A DNA stretch of 64,000 nucleotides from Volutella citrinella. Taxonomy: Eukaryota > Ascomycota > Sordariomycetes > Hypocreales > Nectriaceae. Below the pieces are notes generated by a model. That model made no database searches and was not told where the DNA came from. It saw only the letters and a program-made list of their open reading frames with translations. Shown here in pieces: positions 1-13,053 of this stretch. The DNA lies in contig JAWZSP010000009.1 in the NCBI GenBank assembly GCA_034401135.1, positions 2,046,001 to 2,110,000 of the forward strand. The letters are read 5' to 3'. How positions within the stretch are numbered: position 1 is the first letter of the stretch; each line of letters opens with the position of its first letter. The translations under genes and the position numbers were made by a program.

Positions 1-1512
1 GAGCAGCCCTATGCCGCCAATGCTGGCGATCCTACAGCCATCTACGCCGGCTACCCACCTTTCAAGACACTTCCCAACGCGAGCGGCACAAATGCAGTTT
101 GGAACGAGCTATTCCAGCATCGGGCACTAATTAATCATGAAAGATCATGGGAGTCGTCGACAAACTCGTCCTCGTCGCTGTTCGGCCAGCACCAACCAGT
201 CCGCCGAACTGCCTCACCCCGGACCCCGGAGATTGCCAGACCAAAGTCGGGTCTGCCTCGCCGGAGGAGCAGATACACCCTAGCGAATGCTGTCAGCGAC
301 CGGAGGAGCATGCCAATTGCCGTGCCAGTGTCCGCTGCATCTGGATCGGTGTCGGACCCATTGCAGAGATGGCGTGATAGTCCGCCAGAGACGGAAGCAG
401 CATCCTTCACGGCCATTTACGACGCACTGCAGAACGCATCCATCCACGAATCTCTCGCACCTCCCATGTCCAGGCGTCCGCCTCCGAGCCCAAGTATCGA
501 CAGCTGGGCGAGTCGCTCGTCGAGCTCCGCGGCATCAACCTGGTCGTCGCACTCAACCACACAGCGGAGGCGTGTTTCCAAGACCAAGAGCGGCAGCTCG
601 CAGTCCAAGAACAAGAACAACAAGCAGCGCGTATTCCAATGCACTTTTTGCTGCGACTCGTTTGCCAAGAAGCATGACTGGAGCCGTCACGAGAAGTCGC
701 TGCATCTGAACTGCGACCAGTGGACCTGTGCCCCGTTTGGCGGTGCTGTCGTGTCACCGATAACACTCCGGACCAACTGTGCCTACTGCAACATCCTCGA
801 CCCGACGAGCGAGCATCTCGAGCGACACAACCATAGTGCCTGTCACAACGGCGAGACATCTCACGTCTTCAAGCGGAAGGATCACCTCATCCAACATCTG
901 AGAGGATTCCACCAACTACAAACGCTGCCAATCATCGATGACTGGCGGAACGAGATGCAGGTCATAACCTCGCGATGCGGCTTCTGCGACGCCCGACTTC
1001 CCTCATGGCAAAGCCGCGCAGATCATCTGGCAGACCATTTCCGGGAGGGAAAGACAATGGCCGACTGGAGGGGAGACCACGAATTCGACCCAACTATCGC
1101 ATCACAGCTCCGCAACGCCTTCCCGCCCTACCTACTACACAACGAGGCCAAGACATGCGTTCCTTTTTCCGCCACGGATCCCCGCGTGCCGGACCATCTC
1201 GCGCAGATTCTCAGCGAGCACCGCAGCTACCAGCCGCAGCCGAGCAACAGCTTTGAGCTGGAGCCGGAGAAGCCACCGACGCTCGATCCCGGCTTCGCGG
1301 TCACGCCCACCTCGTACACGCGCTTCCTCGCGTGGCACCTCGGGCGGTTCGCGCAGCAGTCGTTTACGCGGGGCATGTATCCGACGGACCAAATGTTCCA
1401 GGACGAGGCTAGGCGGCTCATCTATGGGTCTAATGATAATTGGGAGCAGACAATTGCGGACAATAGCGAGTGGCTGGCCCTGTTTCGACAGCAACATCTA
1501 GCAAAGCAATGA
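1..1512 (+). CDS. C2H2 zinc-finger protein, 5' end outside window
   Basis: The frame is open from base 1 to the TGA at 1510-1512 (503 residues), so the start lies upstream of the window; the ATG at 310 is only internal. A Ser/Thr/Arg-rich region is followed by a canonical finger at about residues 214-235 (CTFC, then H-x4-H). Looser Cys/His pairs follow (CAYC...H...H, FKRKDHLIQH, CGFC...H). This arrangement is common in a large Pezizomycotina family of nuclear C2H2 proteins that combine one good finger with several degenerate ones. The last 130 residues carry no motif I recognise. DNA binding is inferred from the finger; the target and biological role are unknown. The next gene ends towards it on the other strand. 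Confidence 0.8.
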   Translation, partial: EQPYAANAGDPTAIYAGYPPFKTLPNASGTNAVWNELFQHRALINHERSWESSTNSSSSLFGQHQPVRRTASPRTPEIARPKSGLPRRRSRYTLANAVSDRRSMPIAVPVSAASGSVSDPLQRWRDSPPETEAASFTAIYDALQNASIHESLAPPMSRRPPPSPSIDSWASRSSSSAASTWSSHSTTQRRRVSKTKSGSSQSKNKNNKQRVFQCTFCCDSFAKKHDWSRHEKSLHLNCDQWTCAPFGGAVVSPITLRTNCAYCNILDPTSEHLERHNHSACHNGETSHVFKRKDHLIQHLRGFHQLQTLPIIDDWRNEMQVITSRCGFCDARLPSWQSRADHLADHFREGKTMADWRGDHEFDPTIASQLRNAFPPYLLHNEAKTCVPFSATDPRVPDHLAQILSEHRSYQPQPSNSFELEPEKPPTLDPGFAVTPTSYTRFLAWHLGRFAQQSFTRGMYPTDQMFQDEARRLIYGSNDNWEQTIADNSEWLALFRQQHLAKQ

Positions 1513-1927
1513 TGCAGTTCAACTCTGGATATTGCGACCTATAAAGAATACAACCATAAAAAATTAAAACCTAGTTCCGCACCCCGACTAGCTATCATCA
1601 ATTGAGGGTTTCAAGCCTTGTCGTTGCGACATCTTCCGGCCATCCTAGGCCGAGCGTAGGTCCATTTCCGCAGTCGGCCGATCACAACCATCGGCCTATC
1701 CAGACTAGCAGGGCGCAGCATGCCGTCCTGTGCGTCCGATAAAGCAAGGCGCGCGCCCTACTAATGCAGTGGGTCGTACAACTGCGCCCTGCTACGGGCA
1801 CCCCTTGGCCTAGTCGTCTCCACAGCAGGATGGAGGCATAGACACGTCTCGATGTTGGCAATGGCCACTCTAATTGTTATCACTGAAGATAAGGGTGCTG
1901 AACATTAGCTAGCTATGCCTTCGCACA
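1513..1927. other. Intergenic, convergent 3' ends
   Basis: This AT-moderate spacer lies between two converging genes. It holds only presumed 3' UTRs. On the minus strand at 1761-1778 there is a short stretch that would read LYDPLH-stop; it is treated separately under the findings. Confidence 0.5.
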
Positions 1928-4382
1928 CTAGCTATTGCTAATAAATCCGTATCCCCAGAAGGAGTTGAGTAATGCCGAGTCCATTTCGGGCACATCCATG
2001 TTATCGGCTGCCAACCCGAGTAACAAGTCCGAGGCATCCCACGAAACTTGCCATTCTTCACTAGCCCAGTCAGGGACAACCTGCTGAGTGAACGCAGTCG
2101 CTTCATGTGACCTAGTCATGTCTACGTCAACGTTTGGCTCGTCCAAGGCCCCTTGCTTCGTGCTGTTGGCCCGTAATCGTTTGACATGAGCATTGAGAAG
2201 CTCGGAATATCGCGAAGCTAGGTGCATATCATCTACAGCTGCGTTCCTCATCGCTGCGACGGCTTGTTCCAACAGGTCTAGCGAAGACTCTAGCCTGTTG
2301 CTTTCGACTCCGAGGCAGAGGACTTTGATTAGAAAGACGGCCGCAGCTACGATGCGCAGTATTAACCGCGCAGGAGCAAAGCGGAGTTCGCCCAGTTCCC
2401 CCAAATTCTGAGCCATGTGAAGAATTTGGCATGATCCGTCCATTACCTCTTGCAAATAAAACGAGTCGGCTGGCGTAAGTGCACGCTGTAGTTGGCTCAG
2501 CGTCAGGTGCCTTGAGCCATCATTCTTGCGCATACGCCCAATCACGGCTTGTATGCTGATACTGTTGAGAAGAACGCGAGTATATTCGTACTCAATCTCA
2601 AAGGTTTCATGTCGGTGAAGCCTTGGATCTGCAAGCATGTCAGTAATCACATACAGCCAACTGTGGCACCCGCGCTACATACTGCTTGAATGGACAAAAT
2701 CGGCTTTCCATCGCGTGTATTGTTCTTGGAAATGGTCAACAATGGTGGCATATGTCCCATTCTGAATTATTTCCTTGGTAACGCCGGCTGATGCAAACAG
2801 GACGTTGCAAATGGACCTTGTTAATCGTGTCAACTCAAGCCAAGCATCGACAACATGATGGTTGACACTAATCAGGTCAGGGTGTGTAATGTTGGTCCGT
2901 GATATCTGATGGGTTAGATTCGAGGTGATCATGGACCCCGATCCGAGTCTCAAAGAAACCTGTTCGAGATATATATAGAGCACCTTGTGTAGGCGTTGTT
3001 CCTCGGCTTTCTCCCTTGCAAAAACTCTGTCGGATTCTGCATCGGCTGGTCTGGGAGAGGAGCCGGTATCGTAGTTGTGCAATAAGCTGGAAACAAGCCC
3101 CAACAGCATCCAGGACATGTGGTCCGACACGACGCCAGGCTCTTTCAATGAAGTTATCCAGTTTTGGCTTTTCGCTCCACCAGCGTTAGTAGTTCGTGTT
3201 GAGGACTCGGGCACAAGACGCAGGTCGGTTCTGTTGCTCAGCGGTGGATAATGAGCGGCCCTAGGCTTCCAGCCAACCAACAATAGCAGCGCCTGGATGG
3301 TGGCGCCAACTTTGACGTGGTGGTTTCCAGTCTCACCAGGTCCAAACATAAGATGCTTCACAAACTCTAGGCAGTGCTCCCAAAGTCTTTGATGAACTAC
3401 CACTGCTCTTGAGGCACCCCCGCTTCCCGGCAGATCGTAGTATCGGGTAGATATCATGAGGATGACAGTGCAAAGGAATGGATGCCGGTCGATTAGCTGT
3501 CCGTAATCGTCAAAGTTTTTGTAGGAATCGTCTAGGGCCAAGGAAAAGGGGGCGAGGTATTTGAAGAAACTATTGCTTGTAAGTACGGATCACAACACCA
3601 GACAGCATGTACTTACAGATGAACATAGCTCATGCCCTCGGCAGCTGTGAACCAACCCATGCGCACCCATGTACAAGTTTCCCAGATGGAAATGACGCCA
3701 GATGATGCGACATTAGTAACTTGGAGGGTCCTTCCTGGTGAGGCGGCGTGGCTTCGTTCATGTTGGGGACTCGTACTTGTAGGTGGCGCGGAGGATGATG
3801 GATCAGGCTCAGCAGCTTGCTCAGCAGCCTCGAATAATAAGCTCAGTGTGTCGTTGCCTCTCGAGATGGGTTGGTTCATAACAGACTCGGCTGCGTTGGC
3901 GCTGTTTGTGCTGGGGGTCAAACCAGGCTTCGAGCGGGTCGTATGCAAGGATTCCGGCGCGGAAGGGGTCACTGATGGTGCAGGGAGGGGTCCAGTCGGG
4001 AACGAGGTCGTTGTCGTGGCATCGTGCTGTGTAGTTGCGGCATCTGCGGTCTCAATTGCATTTGCATATGTATCTTGCTGCTGGACTATGCGATCTTGGG
4101 GTCAAACATGTACAAAATTGACACTAAGAAAGGACACTCACCCGCCGACTCAGCGCTGTTGCGTGTCAACCGGTCGAAGACGCAGGGTTGGCGATTTCGT
4201 TTGCAACGGGTGCAAGATAGGGGCACTCTGTCCGCATCCGAGTCCAGGATGCATCTTGCCTTCTTGGTGCGGCATGCAGCGCAGGCCTTCTCGGCACGCC
4301 GATAGCCCCGCCGGCGTGGGCGACGCTCGTCTGAGCTGAGTTCGTTTGGGCCCGTCGACCCGTCATCGTGGCGGGGCGGCAT
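1928..4382 (-). CDS. Zn2Cys6 fungal transcription factor (sulfatase cluster)
   Basis: Four exons on the minus strand (4382-4142, 4085-3617, 3569-2683, 2628-1928) give 765 residues. The N-terminus is basic. It leads into a binuclear zinc cluster with Cys at 34, 37, 44, 57, 60 and 67; the 12-residue middle spacer is longer than usual. Exon 2 is a Ser/Thr/Pro-rich linker, and exons 3-4 have the helical character of the fungal middle homology region. It is expected to be a nuclear activator binding CGG-containing sites. Five CGGATTC/CGGAATC-type sites lie directly upstream of its ATG (4387-4579), and the same sites fill the permease-sulfatase promoter. This suggests autoregulation and control of those neighbours. 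I cannot name an orthologue. Confidence 0.85.
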
Positions 4383-4386
4383 TTGG

Positions 4387-4579
4387 CGGATTCTTTGGCA
4401 ACGATGATGTGTGGGTGCCGTCTTGGTACAGAAATGGAAAGGCAGATCGCCGAAAGGACCAGTATCAGGGGTGCCGGAAAGGTGACTCGTCGGATTCTGT
4501 GGTGGAGAAAAGAGAATCCGGCCACTATGCGGAAACCGAAATGAATCATGCGGGGTCCGGAATCTAGACTACGGAATCT
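4387..4579. promoter_or_regulatory. Cluster of CGGATTC/CGGAATC elements upstream of the Zn2Cys6 gene
   Basis: Five heptamers occur within 193 bp: CGGATTC at 4387 and 4491, GAATCCG (its reverse complement) at 4514, and CGGAATC at 4559 and 4573. CGG triplets are the usual core of Zn2Cys6 sites. The same words cluster at 6920-7073. Confidence 0.5.
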
Positions 4580-5002
4580 CCAGATTGAGCTAACACGAAC
4601 TTTAAGTAGGTGGAGACGTCACCAGGTAGGCCTCGACCCAAGGCAACGCTGATCATACTCGTTCTTGTGAACAAAGGGGGGTTGTTTTTCTTGTGACTGA
4701 CTGCATCATCGTCCTTTCCTGCTAATTGGAATGCAGCACGACCGGTCAAGAGTAGAGGGAGCTGTTGATGGGTATCTGTTAGAACCCGGCACACAAGAGC
4801 CGCCATTCGCGTTAGCAATACGCTGACCGCTGCATCAGTATGGCAGGACACATTTATGCATGATGTACATATAAGCGATATGTGTTTATATTGCAGTAAT
4901 CTTCATCTGGAACAAGTTTACTAATACGTAGCATCATGGCACTCAGCTGAGGAAGGCTCACGTATAGCAGAGAGCTGTCCTGTCCTCCTCGTTCCCAAAC
5001 AA
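4580..5002. other. Intergenic between regulator promoter and permease 3' end
   Basis: No gene, RNA or repeat is recognisable here. The stretch contains the distal promoter of the regulator and the 3' UTR of the permease gene, which points away from it. Confidence 0.5.
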
Positions 5003-6597
5003 TTAAGGCGTGAAACGGAAATCCGGGTGTTTCTCTCCAAGTTTATCTTGCTCCTCTTGAGGCAGAGAACGGAGATGGTCGCGCTTACCAGCATCTCTCT
5101 GCTTGTTTTCCCAGACACTCCACCCCCATAGCCAGGCGGAAGCTAGCATGCCAGCCGCGGAGAGCCCGACATTTATCATGTTTCCAGTAACATACTGCGG
5201 TCCATCGGAGATGGGGAAAGCCACAGCAGATACAATACCACCTACTTGGCCCATGCTGCTTGCAAACGCAGTCAGAGTGCCACGTTTGTTCGTGCCAATC
5301 ACCTGTCCAACACTATAACAATGTCAGCTGCATGTTCTGAATGCGCATATTGCGATACTTACCACCATCCGATAACAGTAGGCTGGATGCCCAGGATGCC
5401 GAGGCCGGTAAGGTAAAGGCCAGCGTAGCGGAGGCCGCCTTTCTTGAGAAATGCCACCATGAAGCATCCAGTGATGCTGACAAGGAATCCCACAATCATG
5501 AAAGGGCCCCTGATTTTCAGCTTGTCTGACGCAATACCAACAACGACTGTGACGACACCGGAAGCCAGACGTAGTGGTGCTGAGAGCAGGTTGGCCTTGA
5601 TGCTATCCCACCCAAAAGTGCGAAGGATGGTGGGCATGAAGATGGCCACGGAGTAGGCAGTGTTGCAAACCGCAAAGTAGATGAGTCCAGATATGAGGAC
5701 CTTCCAGTCTGACATGGCCGCAATAACACCTTTGAGCGTCATCTTGGTCCCCTTGGCACCTCTGCCATTGTCAATGCGAAGGTTTTTCAACCAGTGCTCC
5801 TTTTCTTCCGGCGTCAGGAAAGTCGATTCCTCGGGAAAGTCGAGAATAAAGAAAAGGCCGAGTATGCCGCCGATGCATGTCATGGCGCCCTCGACAAAGA
5901 AGATCCAGCTCCAACCGGAATAACCACCAGTTCCATCCAGGGCACCAAGCCCGGCACCAAGCAAACCCGACACGATACCGGCCAAGTCATTGGCACACAT
6001 GAACCATGACATCCGGGTTGCCATCTCATGCCGACGGTACCAAGTATTGATGAGATACATGCAGGCAGGGAACATGCCAGCTTCGAAAGTGCCCAGCAAG
6101 AGTCTGCACACGATGAGCCCAGCCATGCTTTTGCTGAACCCCACGAATGTGACAGTGAGCCCCCAGGCGATGGTCAAGCCTCCAATGTAGTATCTCGGTT
6201 TGACCCGGGTGAGGATCATGTTGGACGGGATTCCAAAAATAATGTACGGGATGTAGAACACTGGTCGCTTGAATTAGATACTGCCTCGAAGTACCAGACG
6301 TCTACATGACTTACCAAGTACGACAATGTTGTAATCATATCCAGTCATGCCCGTGTCACGCTCCAAATGCCAGAGCCGGGCATTTCCGATGTTGACTCGA
6401 TCCAGAAAAGCGAGAAAGTAGAGAAAGATGAGAAGAGGCAGGAGACGAAAGTCAACCTTTCGTCTCATTCGCTTCGTTTCGGCGTCGGTGAACCGGGCGA
6501 GTTCGTCGGCTGGGTCCTCCATGTGGCTGACTCCCTGCTTTTCGAGCTGTGGGAGACTGGTTTCCGCGTTGGAAACCTGAGTCTTGGCCTGCGCCAT
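5003..6597 (-). CDS. MFS permease, Dal5/anion:cation symporter family
   Basis: Three exons (6597-6315, 6260-5363, 5312-5003) give 496 residues, the usual length for this family. The cytosolic N-terminus leads into the first membrane segment with the family signature FLDRVNIGNARL at about residues 63-74. Then come a typical RLLLGTFEAGMFPA segment and a conserved tail, HPDFRFTP. The relatives are the allantoate, nicotinate, pantothenate and vitamin permeases, which import organic anions with protons across the plasma membrane. It is transcribed divergently from the arylsulfatase with 684 bp between the ATGs. I infer that it imports an organic sulfate ester or a related carboxylate for that enzyme. 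The substrate is not readable from the sequence. Confidence 0.9.
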
Positions 6598-9076
<2,479 letters not shown>

Positions 9077-9395
9077 ACTTGGCAGACAGGTGTTTGGGGA
9101 TAATTGTTTGGAGTCTAAGGGATTCTTCCAAAAAAAAAAAACCGTCATTCCTTATTGTCTACTTTACACGGGCTTAATGTCCACAGTCTACACATTTGCA
9201 TTTGGAAGTCTTTAATTTTTAGCCACGTAAATGTGATTGAGCTTTACGACATGAACTTTGAAGTTCCCTGAATCTGCCTTCATTTTGTTCCTCATTTCTC
9301 GCACGCCTGGCGTGGATTGCGTGCTTTTCCTTTGACGCGACCAAGAATCCATAGACGCAGCTTCAGCTCCATCACAATTGACGCAAACCCCGATC
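9077..9395. other. Intergenic, convergent 3' ends
   Basis: This is the 3' region shared by the arylsulfatase and the aminotransferase. It contains an A-tract near 9131. No gene is seen. Confidence 0.5.
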
Positions 9396-11167
9396 TCAAG
9401 CGATGCCAAAAGACTTGCGGATTGCTTGGCCAAGACGCTGAATCGCCGTGTCAATCTCATTCTGGCTGGCCCGAGCAAATGTAAGCCGCAGGAACAGCTC
9501 TTCCCCTGGGCTGTGGTGATCGGCGCGAAACCACGAGCCGCGGGAAAAGAGAACCCCGTTGTCGATGGCGTCATGGAAGATTTCTTCTTCGATAGCCTCC
9601 ACGCTTAGGGTCGGGTACTTGGGGTGCTTTGTGTGGTCGAGCTTCACCCAGAGCTATCACGCTGTATTAGCCACTGTCACCATCTTCATCAAGTCGAGAC
9701 AACAACACTCACGAACATGCCCGCGGCTGGCGGGGTCCAGCTGGCCAGCTCGGTGGGGAGGTGGTCCTCGCACGCAGCCAGCAGTACGTTGCGTCTCTTG
9801 GTGTAGCCGGCTCGCAGGTTCATGAGCCACTCGAGGTAGCCTTTGTGGCCCCATGTTTCGTCCACAATCTTCCACACGAAGAACTGGGAGATGCCGCTGG
9901 GTCCTTGGTTGGCGACCTCGGCGTGCTTGAAGAAGCGATCAATCACCTGCTTGCTTCCCGTGACCCATCCCATTCGTGAACCAGGGAGGAGCACCTTTGA
10001 GAAGGAGTCCATCCTCATGACTCTTCCATCAGTGTCCAGGCTGAGGAACGACGGAATAAGGCCCTTGACAAAGCTATCAAGATCCTCAGCGGGTTTGGCG
10101 GGGGTGTCGCGGCCCAAGTAAGGGTCCATCTGTAGGAAATAGTAGGGTTCATCCTCCAAAATAAAGATGTTGTGCTTCTGACACACGGCGTAGACCTCGC
10201 GCCGTCGCTGCACACTCTGCGTCGCACCCGTGGGGTTTTGTCCGGACGGGATGGTGTATATCACATGGGGCTTCCGGGCGCCGCGCGACTCCTCGTCCCA
10301 CGAAGTTAGCAGCTTGTCCATGGCACTTGGAATGAGGCCTTGCTCATCCATCTTGACACCAAACACTTTGATCCCCTGCGGGACAATAGTCTCGATGGCT
10401 GTGGAGAAGGTGTATTCCTCGGTAAGGATCGAATCCTTCCTATCCTTGTCGCAAAACAGTCGGATGGCCTGCTCCATAGCAGCCGTGCTTCCCACCGTCT
10501 GGCATACACCCCAATCGGCGTATGGGGGGTTGAAGACAAGCTCGGTATGCTCGGTGATCCACCGCATCATCTGTGGCCCCCCGGTGGCCTGGTTGTAGTT
10601 GAATGCAACCGACATGTCATACTCTGAAATACCTGCAGCCGAGTCGTATTTCCCAGCGGTTATCGTGTTGGTTGCATCGACAGCGCCCGGAGACATGTAC
10701 TCCTCCTCGGAGAAACTACCGGGCATGGGGACCTTCATCGACATCTCGGCAATGGGAAAGTACTCGCTCGAGGGCAAGCCACCGCCAAGCGACAGCAGGC
10801 CTGGCCTCTTCAAGAAACCAGCAGATAGCTTCAATTGGCATGGTGGTCGGTTGCTCTCCCGGCTGAAGTGGGCTACGAACTAGGGTGTCAGTGACTGGTC
10901 GAGGTTGTAGCTGGAAGCAACATACAGTCCCAAGACTTTGCATTGGGTTTATCAATTGACTGCAGAACTTGTTAGTCGTGATGATTGAGACGGACAGAGT
11001 CCAGCAAGCCTTACAGGGCCTTTGAACATGTCACTGTTGGAAGTAGCCGCCACCGCGTTGGGAAGCCAACCGGCTTTGGCTCGGCGTTGGCGGATCTGGT
11101 CAATCTTGGAAGTGATGGAGGCATTCGCATCAGGAGATGCCCCCGCTGGTGAAGTAGCATGAACCAT
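9396..11167 (-). CDS. Aro8-type PLP aminotransferase
   Basis: Four exons (11167-11015, 10959-10926, 10872-9713, 9653-9396) give 534 residues, the normal size for fungal Aro8/2-aminoadipate aminotransferases of fold type I. LLSLGGGLPSSEYFP marks the family start. PSGQNPTG is the substrate and cofactor loop, LEDEPYY holds the PLP-contacting Asp and Tyr, and DSFSKVLLPGSRMGW carries the Schiff-base Lys. It transfers the amino group between aromatic amino acids or 2-aminoadipate and 2-oxo acids. Exon 2 is only 34 bases. The promoter lacks the GAATCCG cluster of its neighbours, so membership of the sulfatase regulon is doubtful. A homoaconitase remnant lies about 1.5 kb upstream, which makes the lysine (aminoadipate) link worth testing. 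Confidence 0.92.
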
Positions 11168-12613
11168 GACGAAGTTGTGATGCTGTTGAATATGTAGGAT
11201 AAAGTTCTTGCTCGATATCCTGTGGTTTTGAATCGAAAGTCATCACTCCGGGGGGCTTCATCATTATCAAGGCCTATCTCGGCCAAGCTAATCGGCTCGG
11301 CGTATTGTCCTCTCTCCGACCAACTGTCGCGTGGACTGGTGGGTCGCCACGCCCTAGGGCGCTCGATTGGTCAAGCATTTCCCATCGCTGCGTATAATTG
11401 GTTGGCTCCCCCTGCTAAATTACTAATTAGTAGGGCGCAACACACTGAGTGCGCCTTTGTGCGCGCCTCCACTCGGGCACATGATGCGGCAACTGATGTA
11501 ATACACGTGCGACTCGGCGCTCAATGCCCGGAGGAAAGACTCAGCGATAACAACGCACACCCCACCTGGGGCGGGGATGAAACTTAGTTTGATCCGATCC
11601 GAAAAAGAAACCTGGAGGAGGGGAGCGGAAGACGGGCCGTCAATGGGGTGGGGTTGGGCTTTGTGACGTGCATGTCGGTGATGTCGGCTAGAGTGGCTAA
11701 TACAGGGGTTTTGATAAGGATGCATAGCTTCTTTGGAGTTAGATGTCACCCTTGATTTATTATTTCTCCCCAGCTATGAGGCAATCGTCGTCTCTTTCCC
11801 CTACCCAACCTGGTTCATGGCCACGTTATCTTCAGAGTCTCACTACGATAACCCGATTGTCCGATATGATAGTGAGCTAAGAAATGGCGACAAAAGGTCA
11901 TCAAATCGCTAATGGCATCATATAGAGGAGATCCAATCCAGCCAACCCCGTATGCCCCATGAGGTAGAGCCGCTTTCCCCATCCGAGTGAAGATATTCGC
12001 AAGTCTAGGGTAGTGTGATTGGGCAACCGTGCCATGCCTCATGTCCTCAGTACAGTATCCTCCTCCCTCCAACAGTTAAATTTGCTCGTCCCTCTTGAAC
12101 AGGCAAAACAAGTAATAATGGTAATCAGTCACATTTTCGTGCGAGGCATCCACGTATTATTTTTTCTTCTTCTTCTGGCGCTGTGTGAAGTCTCATCTCT
12201 GCTGCTGCATGTTTCTTTGACCGAGGATGGCCCAGGGCAATGACCCACATATATTGACCAATCACCAACGGCAGATTATGCCTTCCCCAGAAAAGAGCCA
12301 CCCCACATGCGAGGCCGGCCTCTGCAATTGAGCATCTCGCAACTCTCAAACTTCCCAGCGCCCCAAGAGGCTTCTTGGTACGCCCACGCCGCACCCATCT
12401 CTGTCGCTCCGCTGACCTCATCATTGAGAAGGCATTTGCCTTCGCCATTTGCTATAATTTAACCCGCCATGACTTCGCTGGTACGCCTCTGTTGCGCCGC
12501 CCCATGCTCCCACACCCACCGACCTCCTCAAGCGGAGAGCAATTGCTCTCAATGCGCCCCAGCTCCGGCTCCAACAAACCCTCCTCGCTCGTCCTCGATC
12601 GGTCTTCTCCTAG
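11168..12613. other. Intergenic and degenerate region before the homoaconitase fragment
   Basis: About 1.4 kb has no supported gene. The first part is the aminotransferase promoter. From about 12500, the frame that later encodes homoaconitase reads as an Arg/Gln/Leu-rich, presequence-like stretch. It is stopped by a TAG at 12611, so this may be the decayed mitochondrial presequence of the fragment that follows. Confidence 0.4.
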
Positions 12614-13000
12614 TTCCGTAACTACAGCAGCCCAAGCTCTCGACGACAACAGAGCCTCGGTGCATTCCACTCGCAACTTGGGAACGCCCCCGATGCCTCG
12701 GCCCTCCTCGCCCAGGCACCCCAGCCTGTCTCCAACCCGCAAACCCTGACCGAAAAGATTATCCAGCGTTATTCCGTGGGCCTTGCACCCGGAAAGAAGG
12801 TGCGAGCGGGCGAATTTGTGAGCCTGCGGCCCGCAAGGATTATGTCCCACGACAACAGCTGGCCCATTGCCCTCAAGTTCCTCAAGCGCGGCCAAAACGC
12901 GGTCATTGACACTTCTCTACTTAAATTACTCGACACCACCCCGTCCGACCACTCTGCGCTGGGCCGATCGCGACAAGGATATCGCAGATGCGATGTGTAG
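12614..13000 (+). pseudogene. Truncated homoaconitase N-terminal fragment
   Basis: The frame after the TAG at 12611 reads 128 residues to a TAG at 12998. It contains NPQTLTEKIIQRYSVGL, PGKKVRAGEFVSL and SHDNSWPIALKF, which match the N-terminal start of fungal homoaconitase (Lys4/LysF) after its mitochondrial presequence. Homology ends at ALKF. The following Lys/Arg/Ser-rich residues fit nothing, and only about 50 bp remain before the next gene. The roughly 600 residues carrying the iron-sulfur ligands and the swivel domain are absent, so it cannot be an active enzyme. There is no ATG in this frame downstream of the stop before the homology. I read it as a broken second copy. A short expressed peptide cannot be excluded. 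Confidence 0.6.
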
Positions 13001-13053
13001 GAACGAGGTAAGTGACATGTATTCTGGCAATGCTACCACCAACAAATCTAGTC

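Noticed and set aside
407..859. 150-codon minus-strand frame within the C2H2 gene
   Set aside because: It is an Arg/Ser/Cys-rich shadow of the zinc-finger coding strand.
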